A stretch of DNA of 64,000 nucleotides from Roseateles sp. (GTDB taxonomy: Bacteria; Pseudomonadota; Gammaproteobacteria; Burkholderiales; Burkholderiaceae_C). The stretch is taken from contig JAEUPJ010000083.1 of assembly GCA_016790285.1 (NCBI GenBank), positions 1 to 64,000 on the forward strand, written 5' to 3'. This document shows, one piece after another, positions 53,753-63,269 of this stretch (within the stretch, counting starts at the first letter, position 1; every line of letters starts with the position of its first letter). The translations under genes were made by a program, and so were the position numbers. The notes below the pieces were generated by a model, which saw only the letters and a program-made list of their open reading frames with translations, made no database searches and was not told the origin of the DNA.

Positions 53753-54457
53753 ATGCATCTCTTCATCGTCACCGGCAGCTCGCGGGGCCTCGGCGCCGCG
53801 CTCACGCAGCAGCTCGCGCAGGCCGGGCACACGGTCCTGGGCATCGCGCGGCGCGCGCAGCCGGCTCTGCAGGCCGACCAATGGGCGCTGGACCTGGCCG
53901 ACCCGCTGCCCGCCGCACAGCGCCTGCAGGGCTGGCTGCAAGCGCACGCCGGGTGCGAGAGCGCCACGCTCATCAACAACGCCGCGCTGCTGAGCCAGCC
54001 GGGGCCCCTGGCAGCCACCGAGCTCGAGGAACTGTCGGCAGCCCTGCGCGTCGGCCTGGAGGCACCGGTCATGTTGAGCCGCGCCTTCCTGGCCGCCACC
54101 GCGGGCGTGCCCACCCGCCGCATCCTGAACATCTCATCGGGCCTGGGGCGGCGGCCGATGGCCGGCAGCGTTGCCTACTGCGCCATCAAGGCCGGCCTGG
54201 ACCACATGAGCCGCGCGCTGGCTCTGGAGGAGCCCGGTGTGGCCATCGAGTCCCTGGCGCCGGGCGTCATCGACACCGACATGCAGGGGCAACTGCGCGG
54301 CGCCGACCCCGCCCGGTTCACCGAGCAGGCGCGCTTCCAGGGCCTGAAGGACGCCGGCCAGCTGCAGACCGCCGAGGCGACCGCGGCCGCGATAGTTCGT
54401 CACCTCTTGCAGCCAGACTTCGGAAAAACCGTTGTTTCTGACATCAGAGACGCTTGA
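53753..54457 (+). CDS. Short-chain dehydrogenase/reductase
   Basis: 234-residue SDR with the nucleotide-binding loop VTGSSRGLGAAL, the NNAA motif (LINNAAL), catalytic Ser in ILNISSGLG and Y-x3-K in YCAIKAG. PGVIDTDMQ follows, as in sepiapterin-reductase-like members. Start: ATG immediately after the pseudouridine-synthase stop. Substrate is unknown. Confidence 0.9.
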   Translation: MHLFIVTGSSRGLGAALTQQLAQAGHTVLGIARRAQPALQADQWALDLADPLPAAQRLQGWLQAHAGCESATLINNAALLSQPGPLAATELEELSAALRVGLEAPVMLSRAFLAATAGVPTRRILNISSGLGRRPMAGSVAYCAIKAGLDHMSRALALEEPGVAIESLAPGVIDTDMQGQLRGADPARFTEQARFQGLKDAGQLQTAEATAAAIVRHLLQPDFGKTVVSDIRDA

Positions 54458-54515
54458 AAATACTGAACCAAGTCCGCATCTGCAGACCTGTTCGATTCCT
54501 CACCCGGAGACTCAC

Positions 54516-55403
54516 GTGAACCGCATCATTGCTGTGACCCTCGCCACCTTGCTGGCCGTTGCCCTGCCCGTGCAGGACGCCGAGGCCAAGCGCCTGTCCA
54601 GCGGCGGCATGAAGCGCAGCGTGCCCACGCAGCCTGCGCCGCAGACGCCGCCCACCCAACCCGCCGCGCCGCAACAGGCCGCGCCGGGCAAGCAGGCTGC
54701 CGCCCCCACCGCACCGGCTGCGGCGGCGCCCAAGCGCTCGTGGCTCGGCCCCATTGCCGGCCTGGCCGCCGGCCTGGGCCTGGCGGCACTCGCCAGCCAC
54801 CTGGGCTTCGGGGGCGAACTGGCCAACTTCATGACTTTGCTGCTGCTGGGCATCGTCGCCTTCATCGCCATCCGCTTCCTGATGCGCCGCTTCGCTTCGC
54901 CCAAGCCGCAGCTCGCCGGTGCCAACGGCGCGAACTTCCGCGACGCCGAGCCGGCGTGGAACCCGGCCCCTGGGGCCGCGGCGGCCGGTGGCGCCGCCGC
55001 TGGTGCCACGGCTGAGCCCCTGGTGACGCAAGGCGCCGTGCCGGCGGACTTCGACGCCGCCGGCTTCGAGAAGATCGCCAAGCAGGTGTTCATCCGCCTG
55101 CAAGCCGCCAACGATGCGGGCGACCAGGGCGACCTGCGCCGCTTCACGACGCCGCAGATGTACGCCAGCATCCAGCAGGAGCTGCTCGAACGCGGCGGCC
55201 AGACGCAGCGCACCGAGGTGTTGCAGCTCGACGCGCGCGTCGTCGACGTCGCCACCGAGAACGGCCAGCAAGTCGTCTCCGTGCGCTTCTGGGGCCTGGT
55301 GCGCGAGCAAAGCGAGCAGGCGGCAACCGACTTCGACGAAGTCTGGCACCTGACGCAATCGGGCGAGGGTTGGCTGATCGCCGGCATCCAGCAGACCGCC
55401 TGA
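54516..55403 (+). CDS. Tim44-like domain membrane protein
   Basis: 295-residue protein: signal peptide (IIAVTLATLLAVALPVQDAEA), a Pro/Gln/Ala-rich linker (about 35-75), two membrane helices (GLAAGLGLAALASHLG and FMTLLLLGIVAFIAIRFLM) and a C-terminal Tim44-like domain (FEKIAKQVFIRLQAANDAGD through WLIAGIQQT). Start: GTG at 54516 behind GGAGA. Role in bacteria is unknown. Confidence 0.87.
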   Translation: MNRIIAVTLATLLAVALPVQDAEAKRLSSGGMKRSVPTQPAPQTPPTQPAAPQQAAPGKQAAAPTAPAAAAPKRSWLGPIAGLAAGLGLAALASHLGFGGELANFMTLLLLGIVAFIAIRFLMRRFASPKPQLAGANGANFRDAEPAWNPAPGAAAAGGAAAGATAEPLVTQGAVPADFDAAGFEKIAKQVFIRLQAANDAGDQGDLRRFTTPQMYASIQQELLERGGQTQRTEVLQLDARVVDVATENGQQVVSVRFWGLVREQSEQAATDFDEVWHLTQSGEGWLIAGIQQTA

Positions 55404-55463
55404 TGCTGGCCTCGGGCATGACCTGCGTAACAGCGGGTTAGACCCGAGTCCGGGCGGGCCGAG

Positions 55464-55492
55464 AATGGGCGCTTCGAGCGCCCATTTCTCTT
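55464..55492 (+). terminator. Rho-independent terminator after the Tim44-like gene
   Basis: TGGGCGC-TTCGA-GCGCCCA followed by TTTCTCTTT, 63 bases after the stop and 15 before the next ATG. It also lies in the leader of the peptidase gene, so it might attenuate it. Confidence 0.75.
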
Positions 55493-55506
55493 TGAGGCCC
55501 CACCCC

Positions 55507-57516
55507 ATGATCCGACTCAAGCTTTCGCTCTGCGCCCTCGGCACGGCCCTGCTGGCCGCCTGCGCATCCGGCCCCACGACCACCGCGCCGGCCGCGGTCG
55601 TCGCGCCCAACCCCAACCTCGTCGTGCAGGGCATCCCGCCGGTCCCGCAGTCGCTGGCGGACGCCATCAGCCGCTACAACGACTTCCGCGGTCACACCTT
55701 CACCGACTGGCACCCCACGCAGCGCGAGATGCTCGTGAGCCATCGCAAGGCCGGCGCCAACACGTCGCAGATCTTCCGCGTCACGACGCCACTGACCGAA
55801 GGCGAGCAGCTCACCGACGGCGCTGACCCCGTCACCCGCGCCACCTATGAGCCGCGCACCGGCCAGTACATCGTCTTCGAGCGCGCCACGGGCGGCAACG
55901 AGGTGGGCCAGCTCTACCGGCTGCCGCTGGGCCAGCCCGGTGCGCAACCCGCGCTGCTGACCAACCCCGACGAGCGCAATGCCTTCAACACCTGGCTGCG
56001 CAAGAGCGGCCAGCTGATCTACTCCAGCGTGCCCATCGACCGCACCGCCCAGGGCGGCACGCGCAGCAAGGTCACGACGAGCTTCTGGCTCATGGACCCG
56101 CTGGCCCCCGAGGGGCGTCGCAAGCTCACCGAACTCGACGGTGGTGGCTGGTCGGCCGGCCGGCCTTCACCCGACGAGCGCATCGTGACGCTGACGCGCT
56201 ATCTGTCGGCCAACGAATCGCAGATCTGGACGCTGGATCTCGCCAGCGGCGCCACGCGCCAGGTGCTGCCGGCGGCAGGCAGCCAGGAGGCGAAGGCCTC
56301 CTACACACCGGCCGGGTGGTCGGGTGATGGCCGCTCGATGTGGATCGCCAGCGACCGCGCGGGTGAGTTCCGCGAGCTGATGAAGCTCGACGTCGCCAGC
56401 GGCCGCATCGACCGCGTCAGCGCGCACATCCCGTGGAACATCAACGGCCTCACCCTCACCGAGGACGGCAGCCGGATGGCAGCCCAGTTCAACGTGGACG
56501 GCCGCGACGAGCTGCGCTTCTTCGATGGTGTCACCGGCAAGGAAATCCCCGCCCCGGCCGCCCTGCCCAACGGCAACGTCGGCACAGCGTACTACCACCG
56601 CGGTCGAGCTGAACTGGCGTTCTCGGTGAGCAATGCACAAGGTCCCAGCCAGATCTACTCGCTGGGCACCGACGGCAAAGTCCAGCAATGGACGCGCGCC
56701 GCCGCTGCCGCCGGCATGGACACGACCGGCTTCACCGAGCAGAAGATCGTGCGCTGGAAGAGCTTCGACGGCCTGACCATCTCCGGCCTGCTCACCTCCC
56801 CGCCCAAGAAGTTCACCGGCAAGCGCCCGGTGCTGATCAGCATCCACGGCGGGCCTGAAGGCCAGGCCACCGTCGGCTTCCTCGGCCGCAACGCCTACTT
56901 CGTGCAGGAGCTCGGCATGGCCGTGATCCAGCCCAACGTGCGCGGCTCCAGCGGCTACGGCAAGACCTTCCTCGCGCTGGACAACGGCTTCAAGCGCGAA
57001 GACTCCGTCAAGGACATCGGCGCGCTGCTGGACTGGATCGCCACGCAGCCGGACCTGGATGCCTCGCGCGTGCTGGTCACGGGCGGCAGCTACGGCGGCT
57101 ACATGACGCTGGCGGTGTCCACGCACTACGCCGACCGCATCGCCGGTGCCATCGACGTGGTTGGCATCTCGCACTTCGTCACCTTCCTGAACAACACCGA
57201 GAGCTACCGCCGCGACCTGCGCCGCGTGGAGTACGGCGACGAACGTGACCCCGCGATGAAGGCCCACCTCGAGAAGATCTCGCCGCTGACCAACGCCGCC
57301 AGGATCAAGAAGCCGCTCTTCGTCATCCAGGGCAAGAACGATCCGCGCGTGCCCTTCACCGAGGCCGAGCAGGTCGTGGCCACGGTGCGCGCGGGCGGCA
57401 CGCCCGTGTGGTACCTGCGCGCCGAGAACGAAGGCCACGGCTTCCAGAAGAAGGACAACCAGGACTACCAGTTCTACGCCACCGTCCTGTTCATGCAGCA
57501 GACCGTGCTGAAGTAG
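55507..57516 (+). CDS. S9 family prolyl oligopeptidase-type lipoprotein
   Basis: 669-residue serine peptidase with a lipoprotein signal (GTALLAACAS, lipidated Cys). A beta-propeller domain (to about residue 410) is followed by an alpha/beta-hydrolase domain with Ser in GGSYGGYM, Asp in GKNDPRVP and His in ENEGHGF. It probably trims peptides in the periplasm. Start: ATG at 55507. Confidence 0.93.
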   Translation: MIRLKLSLCALGTALLAACASGPTTTAPAAVVAPNPNLVVQGIPPVPQSLADAISRYNDFRGHTFTDWHPTQREMLVSHRKAGANTSQIFRVTTPLTEGEQLTDGADPVTRATYEPRTGQYIVFERATGGNEVGQLYRLPLGQPGAQPALLTNPDERNAFNTWLRKSGQLIYSSVPIDRTAQGGTRSKVTTSFWLMDPLAPEGRRKLTELDGGGWSAGRPSPDERIVTLTRYLSANESQIWTLDLASGATRQVLPAAGSQEAKASYTPAGWSGDGRSMWIASDRAGEFRELMKLDVASGRIDRVSAHIPWNINGLTLTEDGSRMAAQFNVDGRDELRFFDGVTGKEIPAPAALPNGNVGTAYYHRGRAELAFSVSNAQGPSQIYSLGTDGKVQQWTRAAAAAGMDTTGFTEQKIVRWKSFDGLTISGLLTSPPKKFTGKRPVLISIHGGPEGQATVGFLGRNAYFVQELGMAVIQPNVRGSSGYGKTFLALDNGFKREDSVKDIGALLDWIATQPDLDASRVLVTGGSYGGYMTLAVSTHYADRIAGAIDVVGISHFVTFLNNTESYRRDLRRVEYGDERDPAMKAHLEKISPLTNAARIKKPLFVIQGKNDPRVPFTEAEQVVATVRAGGTPVWYLRAENEGHGFQKKDNQDYQFYATVLFMQQTVLK

Positions 57517-57523
57517 GCCCGGC

Positions 57524-58723
57524 TTGGCGCCGCTGGACCCCGTCAGCCCCCTGCCCGCGGTCGCCGCGGCCGGGCTGGCCTTCGCCACGGCAGCGCTGTG
57601 GGCGCGCGTGGCCGGTGCGCCTGCGGTGGCGGGGCGCCATGCCAGCATCGACGGCCTGCGCGGCTACCTCGCGCTGGGCGTCTTCCTGCACCACGCCAGC
57701 ATCTGGTACTTCTACAGCCACACCGGGCGCTGGCAGCTGCCGCCCTCGCAGCTCTACACCCACCTCGGCCACGGCAGCGTCGCCCTGTTCTTCATGATCA
57801 CGGGCTTCCTGTTCTTCGCCAAGCTGCTCGACGCGCGCCGGCGGCCCATGGACTGGTTGCACCTGTACACATCACGCGTGCTGCGCATCGTGCCGCTGTA
57901 CCTGGTGGTGATGCTGCTGCTGTTCGCGACGGTAGCGGTGCTGTCGGGCGGCGAGCTGCACGAGCCGCCGCGCACGGTGGCCAAGCAGCTGCTGCGTTGG
58001 CTGGGCTTCACGATGTACGGCAACCCGCCCATCAACGGGGTCGAGGCTACCAAGATCATCGTGGCCGGCGTGACGTGGTCGCTGCCTTACGAATGGTTCT
58101 TCTACGGCGCCCTGCCCCTGTTCGCCCTGGTGCTGGGCCTGCGCCCCCGATGGCCGTGGCTGCTGCTGGGCCTGGCGTCGACCGCCGCGCTGCTGGACTG
58201 GCACGCGCTCGCCCCACATCTGTGGGCCTTTGCCGGGGGCATGGCAGCGGCCGTCATCAGCCGCTGGACTGGGGCGCACAGGTTGGCACGCACGCCGCTC
58301 GCGAGCGGCCTGGTCGTCGCCTGCGTCGCGGCCGCCGTGGCCCTCTTTCCGCTGGCAACGGATGCCGGCGCCCTGGTGCTCTACGCACTGGCCTTCGTGC
58401 TGGTGGCCTGCGGGAACCCGCTGTTCGGCCTGCTGCACCACCCCGTCTCGCGCCTGCTGGGAGAGTCGGCCTACAGCATCTACCTGCTGCACGGCCTGCT
58501 GCTGTTCGGGCTGATGCATTTCGGCCTGCGCGCCGACGCTGCAGGCGGTGCGCTCGCTGCGGCCACGCACTGGGCCTGGGTGCTGGTGTTGACGCCGGTC
58601 GTCGTGCTCGTGAGCCAGCTCAGCTACCGCGCCATCGAGGCCCCGGCGATGCGGGCCGTGCCGCGGGTGACGGCGGCACTGCGGCGGCGGCTTCAGCGCT
58701 CGAGCGGGCAGCTCGCCGCATAG
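57524..58723 (+). CDS. Acyltransferase-3 family membrane protein (OafA/YrhL type)
   Basis: 399-residue protein with about ten membrane helices. It has the entry motif SIDGLRGYLALGVFLHH, RVLRIVPLYLVV and LGESAYSIYLLHGLLLF. Members O-acetylate surface sugars. Start: TTG at 57524, seven bases after the peptidase stop; the first in-frame ATG would remove the first motif. It converges with and overlaps cobC by 31 bases. Confidence 0.88.
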   Translation: MAPLDPVSPLPAVAAAGLAFATAALWARVAGAPAVAGRHASIDGLRGYLALGVFLHHASIWYFYSHTGRWQLPPSQLYTHLGHGSVALFFMITGFLFFAKLLDARRRPMDWLHLYTSRVLRIVPLYLVVMLLLFATVAVLSGGELHEPPRTVAKQLLRWLGFTMYGNPPINGVEATKIIVAGVTWSLPYEWFFYGALPLFALVLGLRPRWPWLLLGLASTAALLDWHALAPHLWAFAGGMAAAVISRWTGAHRLARTPLASGLVVACVAAAVALFPLATDAGALVLYALAFVLVACGNPLFGLLHHPVSRLLGESAYSIYLLHGLLLFGLMHFGLRADAAGGALAAATHWAWVLVLTPVVVLVSQLSYRAIEAPAMRAVPRVTAALRRRLQRSSGQLAA

Positions 58724-59217
58724 CCCAGCGGCGGGGGCCACGTGCCCGGCGTGGGCGGGCCGCCCCGCCAGCAGCGGGCGCTGATCCAGCCGGCATGCCC
58801 CACGGCCAGCGCGCAGGGTGGCTCCCAGGCGGCGGCGCGGGCCAGCAGCTGCCCAAGCGTCTCTCCGCCGTCAAAGCCGAAGCCGGTGAAGTCGGCCATC
58901 CACCGGTCGAACTCCGCGGGCGGGATGTCGGCCCAGGCGCGGCCGTCCCAGGCGCCGAAGTCCATCTCCTTGAGCGCGGCGTCGGTACGCCAACGAAAGC
59001 CCCACCGCGCGAGCCACCGCCCCACCGCCGCGGCCCGCGCCAGGGGCGAGGTGACGACTTCGCGTGGCAGGCCGTGCCTGCGCGCGTGGGCGCGGATGCG
59101 GTGGGCCAGCCGTTTGGCCTTGCGCGGGTCCACGGGCAGGTCCGTGCGTCCGCCGATGCAGCGCCCCTGCGCGCCGCGTGGCCGCGGGTGGCGCCAGACC
59201 GTGCAGGCCGCGCTCAC
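58693..59217 (-). CDS. cobC: Alpha-ribazole phosphatase / histidine phosphatase
   Basis: 174-residue histidine phosphatase. The N-terminal motif is WRHPRPRGAQGRCIG (RHP in place of the usual RHG), with TSPLARA, EMDFGAWDG and the second His in AVGHAGW. In the cobalamin cluster it should dephosphorylate alpha-ribazole phosphate or adenosylcobalamin phosphate. Start: GTG 59217, overlapping the cobS stop (GTGA). Confidence 0.86.
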   Translation of the reverse strand: MSAACTVWRHPRPRGAQGRCIGGRTDLPVDPRKAKRLAHRIRAHARRHGLPREVVTSPLARAAAVGRWLARWGFRWRTDAALKEMDFGAWDGRAWADIPPAEFDRWMADFTGFGFDGGETLGQLLARAAAWEPPCALAVGHAGWISARCWRGGPPTPGTWPPPLGYAASCPLER

Positions 59218-59975
59218 AGCGACGCCGTGAAGGCCAGCAACACGGCGATCTCGGCGAGCTGCTCGGTGGCGCCGAGGCCGTCGCCCGTGTAGCCGCCCAG
59301 GCGGCGCCGCAACCACTGCCGCATCACCACGGCCACCAGCAGCGCGGCCAGCGCCGCCACGGCCAGGCGCTGCCAGGCCACACCCCAGGCCGCGAGAGCA
59401 CCCGCCAGCGCCAGGCACCAGCTCAAGGCGATGGCCAGGTTGCGCGGCGCCACGGCCAACGCCAGCGGCTTGGCCTTGGCATGCTCGGCATCGCCGCCAT
59501 AGGGCAGGCTCACCATCACGCCCACTGCCGCGGCGCGCGCCCAGGCGTGGCTGGCCAGCAGGGCCGCGACGGCGCCCGCGAGGGGGCGCGTCGCCAGCAC
59601 GGCCAGCAAGGCGGCGCGCAGCAGCAGCGACAGCCCCAGCGCCAGCGCGCCGTAGCTGCCGATGCGCGAGTCCTTCATGATGGCCAGCGCCTTCTCGCGC
59701 GGCACGACGCCGCCGAGCGCGTCGAAGGTGTCCGCGAGGCCGTCCTCATGGAAGCCGCCCGTCAGCGCCACCGTGGCAGCCAGGGCCAGCAGCGCAGCCA
59801 CCCACGCCGGCCACCACTGGGCACCGGCCACGAGCACGCCGGCGCCCACGCTGCCGACGAGCGCCCCCACGAGCGGGAAGTGGCGCACGCAGTCGTTCAG
59901 CCAGGCCGGCTCGAACCGGTGGAGGCGCACCGGCAGCCGGGTCAGGAACTGCAAAGCGACGAGGAAGAGACGCAA
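59214..59975 (-). CDS. cobS: Adenosylcobinamide-GDP ribazoletransferase
   Basis: 253-residue inner-membrane enzyme joining alpha-ribazole to adenosylcobinamide-GDP, the final cobalamin step. The signature GGFHEDGLADTFDALGG is near residue 70, with several membrane helices. It begins MRLFLVALQFLTRLPV, typical for CobS. It lies between cobT and cobC. Confidence 0.95.
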   Translation of the reverse strand: MRLFLVALQFLTRLPVRLHRFEPAWLNDCVRHFPLVGALVGSVGAGVLVAGAQWWPAWVAALLALAATVALTGGFHEDGLADTFDALGGVVPREKALAIMKDSRIGSYGALALGLSLLLRAALLAVLATRPLAGAVAALLASHAWARAAAVGVMVSLPYGGDAEHAKAKPLALAVAPRNLAIALSWCLALAGALAAWGVAWQRLAVAALAALLVAVVMRQWLRRRLGGYTGDGLGATEQLAEIAVLLAFTASL

Positions 59976-59987
59976 TGCCGCCCCGCC

Positions 59988-61013
59988 TCAATCGCGATGG
60001 CTGACGCCGGCGCTCTCGAAGCTGGCCATGTCCGCCAGCAGCGCGCAGGCCGCCGGCAGCAGGGGCCAGGCCAGCGCCGCACCGCTGCCCTCGCCCAGGC
60101 GCAGATCCAGGTCCAGCAGCGGGCGCACGCCCAGGTGCTCCAGCCAGCGGGCATGCGGGCCCTCGGCCGAGCGGTGTGCAAACACGCAGGCCGCGAGCAC
60201 GCCCGGCCTGAGCGCCTCCGCGAGCGCCACGGCTGCCGTGGTGATGAAGCCATCGACCACGACGACGCGCCGCGCCGCAGCCGCGGCGATCACGCTGCCG
60301 GCCATCGTCACGATCTCGAAGCCCCCGAGCGCCGCGGCGATCTCGAGCGGGCTCAAGGCGCTGGCGTTGGCCTGCAGCGCCTGTTCCAGCACGCCGAGCT
60401 TGCGTGCCAGGCCTGCGTCGTCCAGCCCCGTGCCGCGGCCGACGCACTCTTGCAGGGACAGCCCGGTGAGGCGCTGCATCAACAGGCTCGCCGACGAGGT
60501 GTTGCCGATGCCCATTTCGCCCAGCAGCAGGGCATTGCCGGGCAGCCGCTCGATCAGCGCCATGCCGTTGTTCAGCCCCTGCAGGGCCTGGGCGATAGGC
60601 ATGGCTGGCCCCGCACTCGCATCGGCCGTGCCGGGCGCCAGGCGCAGGTCGGCGGCGCCTTCGGCCAACGGCGCATCCACGCCGCAGTCAGCAATCGTCA
60701 GCGCCAGCCCCTGCTGGCGCGCCAGCACGGAGACGGCCGCACCGCCCGCCAGCATGTTGGCCACCATCTGCGGCGTGACCTCGCGCGGGTAGGCCGACAC
60801 GCCGCGGCGGGACAGCCCGTGGTCTGCGGCATAGACAACCAGCTGCGGCTCGCGCAGCGCGGGCCGGGCCACGCCCTGGATGAGCGCGAGCTGCAACGCC
60901 AGGGCCTCGATGCGGCCCAGGGCGCCCAGCGGCTTCGTCTTGTGATCGAGTGCGTGCTGCACGCGCGCAGCGAGTTCAGGCGCGGCCAGGGCCGGCAGGT
61001 CGGGAAACTGCAT
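59988..61013 (-). CDS. cobT: Nicotinate-nucleotide-dimethylbenzimidazole phosphoribosyltransferase
   Basis: 341-residue enzyme producing alpha-ribazole phosphate from dimethylbenzimidazole. It has DHKTKPLGALGRIEALA, VVYAADHGLSRRGVSAYP and LLLGEMGIGNTSSASLLM, the phosphoribose-binding loop. Length matches the family. It is 12 bases upstream of cobS. Confidence 0.95.
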   Translation of the reverse strand: MQFPDLPALAAPELAARVQHALDHKTKPLGALGRIEALALQLALIQGVARPALREPQLVVYAADHGLSRRGVSAYPREVTPQMVANMLAGGAAVSVLARQQGLALTIADCGVDAPLAEGAADLRLAPGTADASAGPAMPIAQALQGLNNGMALIERLPGNALLLGEMGIGNTSSASLLMQRLTGLSLQECVGRGTGLDDAGLARKLGVLEQALQANASALSPLEIAAALGGFEIVTMAGSVIAAAAARRVVVVDGFITTAAVALAEALRPGVLAACVFAHRSAEGPHARWLEHLGVRPLLDLDLRLGEGSGAALAWPLLPAACALLADMASFESAGVSHRD

Positions 61014-61028
61014 GGAGAGGGGCCGGGG

Positions 61029-62018
61029 TCAGCCGACCAGGTTGGCGAGGGTCAGCAGCGCGAGCAAGAGCATCCACAGCACGACCGACCGCCACACCAG
61101 CCCGACGACGCTTTGCAGGTGACCCAGTTGCGGCGGTGCCCCGGCCGTGGAACCGGCTGCACCGGTGGCGCCAGGCTCGGAGCCGGCGTCGAAGGTCTTG
61201 CTGCGGTCGGGCGTGATGCCCGGGGCGGCCGCACCCCCCAGCTGCAGGCCCACGGCCCCGGCGGCCGAGGCAAGGATGATGCCCTCGTTGGCATGCAGCC
61301 AGAGTGCCGCATCACGGCGCCAGCCATTCACGGCCTCCTCGAAGTTGCCGACGATGGCAAAGCCCGTGGCGGTCAGGCGTGCAGGCAGGTGGTCGATCCA
61401 GGTGAAGGCCTGGCGGGACAGGGCCAGCAGCCGCGCATTGGTGGGCGCGTCGAGCGTGCGGCTCTTGAACGCCCAGTAGCGGCCGGCGAACTCGGCCATG
61501 CGGTAGACCACGGCGCCCGCCGGGCCCAGGCCGAGCGTGGAGCAGACGATGAACCAGAAGAACACGCCGAACACGTGGCGATGCGCGGCCAGCAGGGAAT
61601 GCTCGATCACGTGGCGGATGAGCTCGGTGCGCGGCAGCTCGCTCGCATCCAGGTGACGCCACTCGGCGAGCAACTGCCGGGCGGTGGCGTCGTCCCCGCG
61701 CTCCAGGGCGTCACGGATGTCGGTGAAGTAGTGGCTGAACTGGCGGAAGCCCAGCGTGAGGTAGAGCACCAGCACGTCCACCCCCAGCGCCAGCAACAGG
61801 CTGAAGTGGCGCAGGGCGAGGTAGATCGCCGCAATCAGCAAGCCCGGCACGAGCACGGTGATGGCCCACACGATCGCCGCATGGTGCTCGTCGCCGGCGT
61901 CGAAGTTGCGGCCCGTCCAGCGGACCCATGCGATCACGGACTGATGCACCCGGTTCCCGTGTCTCAGGGGCTTGAGTTGCTCACACAACAGGGCCAGCAG
62001 CACCGCAAAGAAATTCAT
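61029..62018 (-). CDS. CobD/CbiB family membrane protein
   Basis: 329-residue protein with about four membrane helices, related to adenosylcobinamide-phosphate synthase CobD/CbiB. It contains NFDAGDEHHAAIVW, the EHSLLAAHRHVFGVFFWF block and a C-terminal membrane helix. It is more distant from the canonical enzyme than cobS and cobT are from theirs, but the position in the cluster supports cobalamin synthesis. Start: ATG 62018. Confidence 0.8.
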   Translation of the reverse strand: MNFFAVLLALLCEQLKPLRHGNRVHQSVIAWVRWTGRNFDAGDEHHAAIVWAITVLVPGLLIAAIYLALRHFSLLLALGVDVLVLYLTLGFRQFSHYFTDIRDALERGDDATARQLLAEWRHLDASELPRTELIRHVIEHSLLAAHRHVFGVFFWFIVCSTLGLGPAGAVVYRMAEFAGRYWAFKSRTLDAPTNARLLALSRQAFTWIDHLPARLTATGFAIVGNFEEAVNGWRRDAALWLHANEGIILASAAGAVGLQLGGAAAPGITPDRSKTFDAGSEPGATGAAGSTAGAPPQLGHLQSVVGLVWRSVVLWMLLLALLTLANLVG

Positions 62019-62040
62019 GGGCCGGGATGATAGTGGCGCC

Positions 62041-62724
62041 TCAGGCGCCGCTGAGCAGACGGTAGAGGTTGCGCAACATGGCAGCCGTCGCGCCCCAGAT
62101 GAAGTACTCGCGCTCGGCGCCCTGCCAGGGCATGGAAAGGAAGCGCCGTTGGGTGCCGGCAAAGTCGAACTGATGATGCCGGTGGTGCGCCGGGTTCATC
62201 AGGAAGGCCAGCGGCACCTCGAAGGCCTCGGCCACCTCGGCCGGGTCCGGAGTGAGCGTGAAGCCCGGCTGGACGAGCGCGACGACCGGGGTCACCTGGT
62301 AGGCGGTGACCGTCGAGTACACAGGCAGTTGGCCGATGACCTCGATGAAGCGGCGCGACAGGCCGATCTCTTCCTCGGTTTCGCGCAGGGCCGTCGCCAC
62401 GGGGCCCTCGTCCTCGGGCTCGACGCGACCTCCGGGGAAGCTGATCTGCCCGGCGTGATCGCGCAGGTGGTCGGTGCGCCGCGTCAGCAGCAGTTGCAGG
62501 CCCGCATCCCGCTGCACCAGCGGTACAAGCACCGCCGCACCAGTCGGCTCTCGGTCGACGAAGCGCCCACCGTCGCCGGCGAACTCGGGCGTCCACGCCT
62601 GCGCGGCGGCGAGCCGGGCGCGGATGGCGGGAATCGTGAGCGCCTGCGCCGGCACGGGCGGCAAGGCGTCGTCAATGCCCGTGACGGGCACGAGGTGGGG
62701 CTGGGTGATTGCGGGTCGGGTCAT
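62041..62724 (-). CDS. CoA pyrophosphatase (Nudix hydrolase, NudL type)
   Basis: 227-residue Nudix hydrolase. The UPF0035-type motif LLTRRTDHLRDHAGQISFPGG precedes and merges with the Nudix box GGRVEPEDE...RETEEEIGL. This combination marks enzymes that cut CoA and acyl-CoA. Start: ATG 62724, MTRPAITQPHL. It is followed by the cobalamin genes but is probably not part of that pathway. Confidence 0.9.
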   Translation of the reverse strand: MTRPAITQPHLVPVTGIDDALPPVPAQALTIPAIRARLAAAQAWTPEFAGDGGRFVDREPTGAAVLVPLVQRDAGLQLLLTRRTDHLRDHAGQISFPGGRVEPEDEGPVATALRETEEEIGLSRRFIEVIGQLPVYSTVTAYQVTPVVALVQPGFTLTPDPAEVAEAFEVPLAFLMNPAHHRHHQFDFAGTQRRFLSMPWQGAEREYFIWGATAAMLRNLYRLLSGA

Positions 62725-62732
62725 GCGGCGGA

Positions 62733-62770
62733 CAAAACAAAAGCCGCCAAGAGCGTAGCTCTGGGCGGCT
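62733..62770 (-). terminator. Rho-independent terminator after rplS
   Basis: On the minus strand, GCCGCC (62769-62764) pairs with GGCGGC (62748-62743), with an inner GAGC/GCTC stem, followed by TTTTGTTTTG. It lies 22 bases after the rplS stop. Confidence 0.92.
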
Positions 62771-62791
62771 TCAGTGGCGCGAACCGGGGGA

Positions 62792-63145
62792 TCAGGCCAG
62801 CTTTTCCTTGATGCGGGCCGACTTGCCCGAACGCTCGCGGAGGTAGTACAGCTTGGCGCGGCGGACGTCACCACGGCGCTTGACTTCGATCGAGGCGATC
62901 AGCGGGCTGTACAGCTGGAACGTACGCTCCACGCCTTCGCCGCTGGAGATCTTGCGGACGATGAAGCTGCTGTTCAGGCCGCGGTTGCGCTTGGCGATCA
63001 CGACGCCTTCGTAGGCCTGCACGCGCTTGCGGCTGCCTTCAACGACGTTCACGCTGACGATCACGGTGTCGCCGGGGGCAAACGTCGGGATCGTCTTGTT
63101 CAGGCGAGCAATTTCTTCTTGCTCAAGGGTTTGGATCAGGTCCAT
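62792..63145 (-). CDS. rplS: 50S ribosomal protein L19
   Basis: 117-residue ribosomal protein at the 30S-50S interface. It contains [34 protein letters not shown] and the C-terminal [22 protein letters not shown]. It follows trmD, the standard rpsP-rimM-trmD-rplS order, and ends with a strong terminator. Confidence 0.98.
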   Translation of the reverse strand: MDLIQTLEQEEIARLNKTIPTFAPGDTVIVSVNVVEGSRKRVQAYEGVVIAKRNRGLNSSFIVRKISSGEGVERTFQLYSPLIASIEVKRRGDVRRAKLYYLRERSGKSARIKEKLA

Positions 63146-63269
63146 CTGTACTCCTAGGGATCTTGGCGAACCGCTATTTATCGGTTGGGTTTGCAGCCAT
63201 CAGCCTTGCAAGGCGTCGGGTCCACTCGGCTCGCCAGAGGATCGGACAGCCCGCAAGTATAGCCCGGTA

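Noticed and set aside
63168-63185. AACCG-N8-CGGTT hairpin in the leader of rplS
   Set aside because: Only five base pairs with an eight-base AT-rich loop; no terminator or known L19 leader features.
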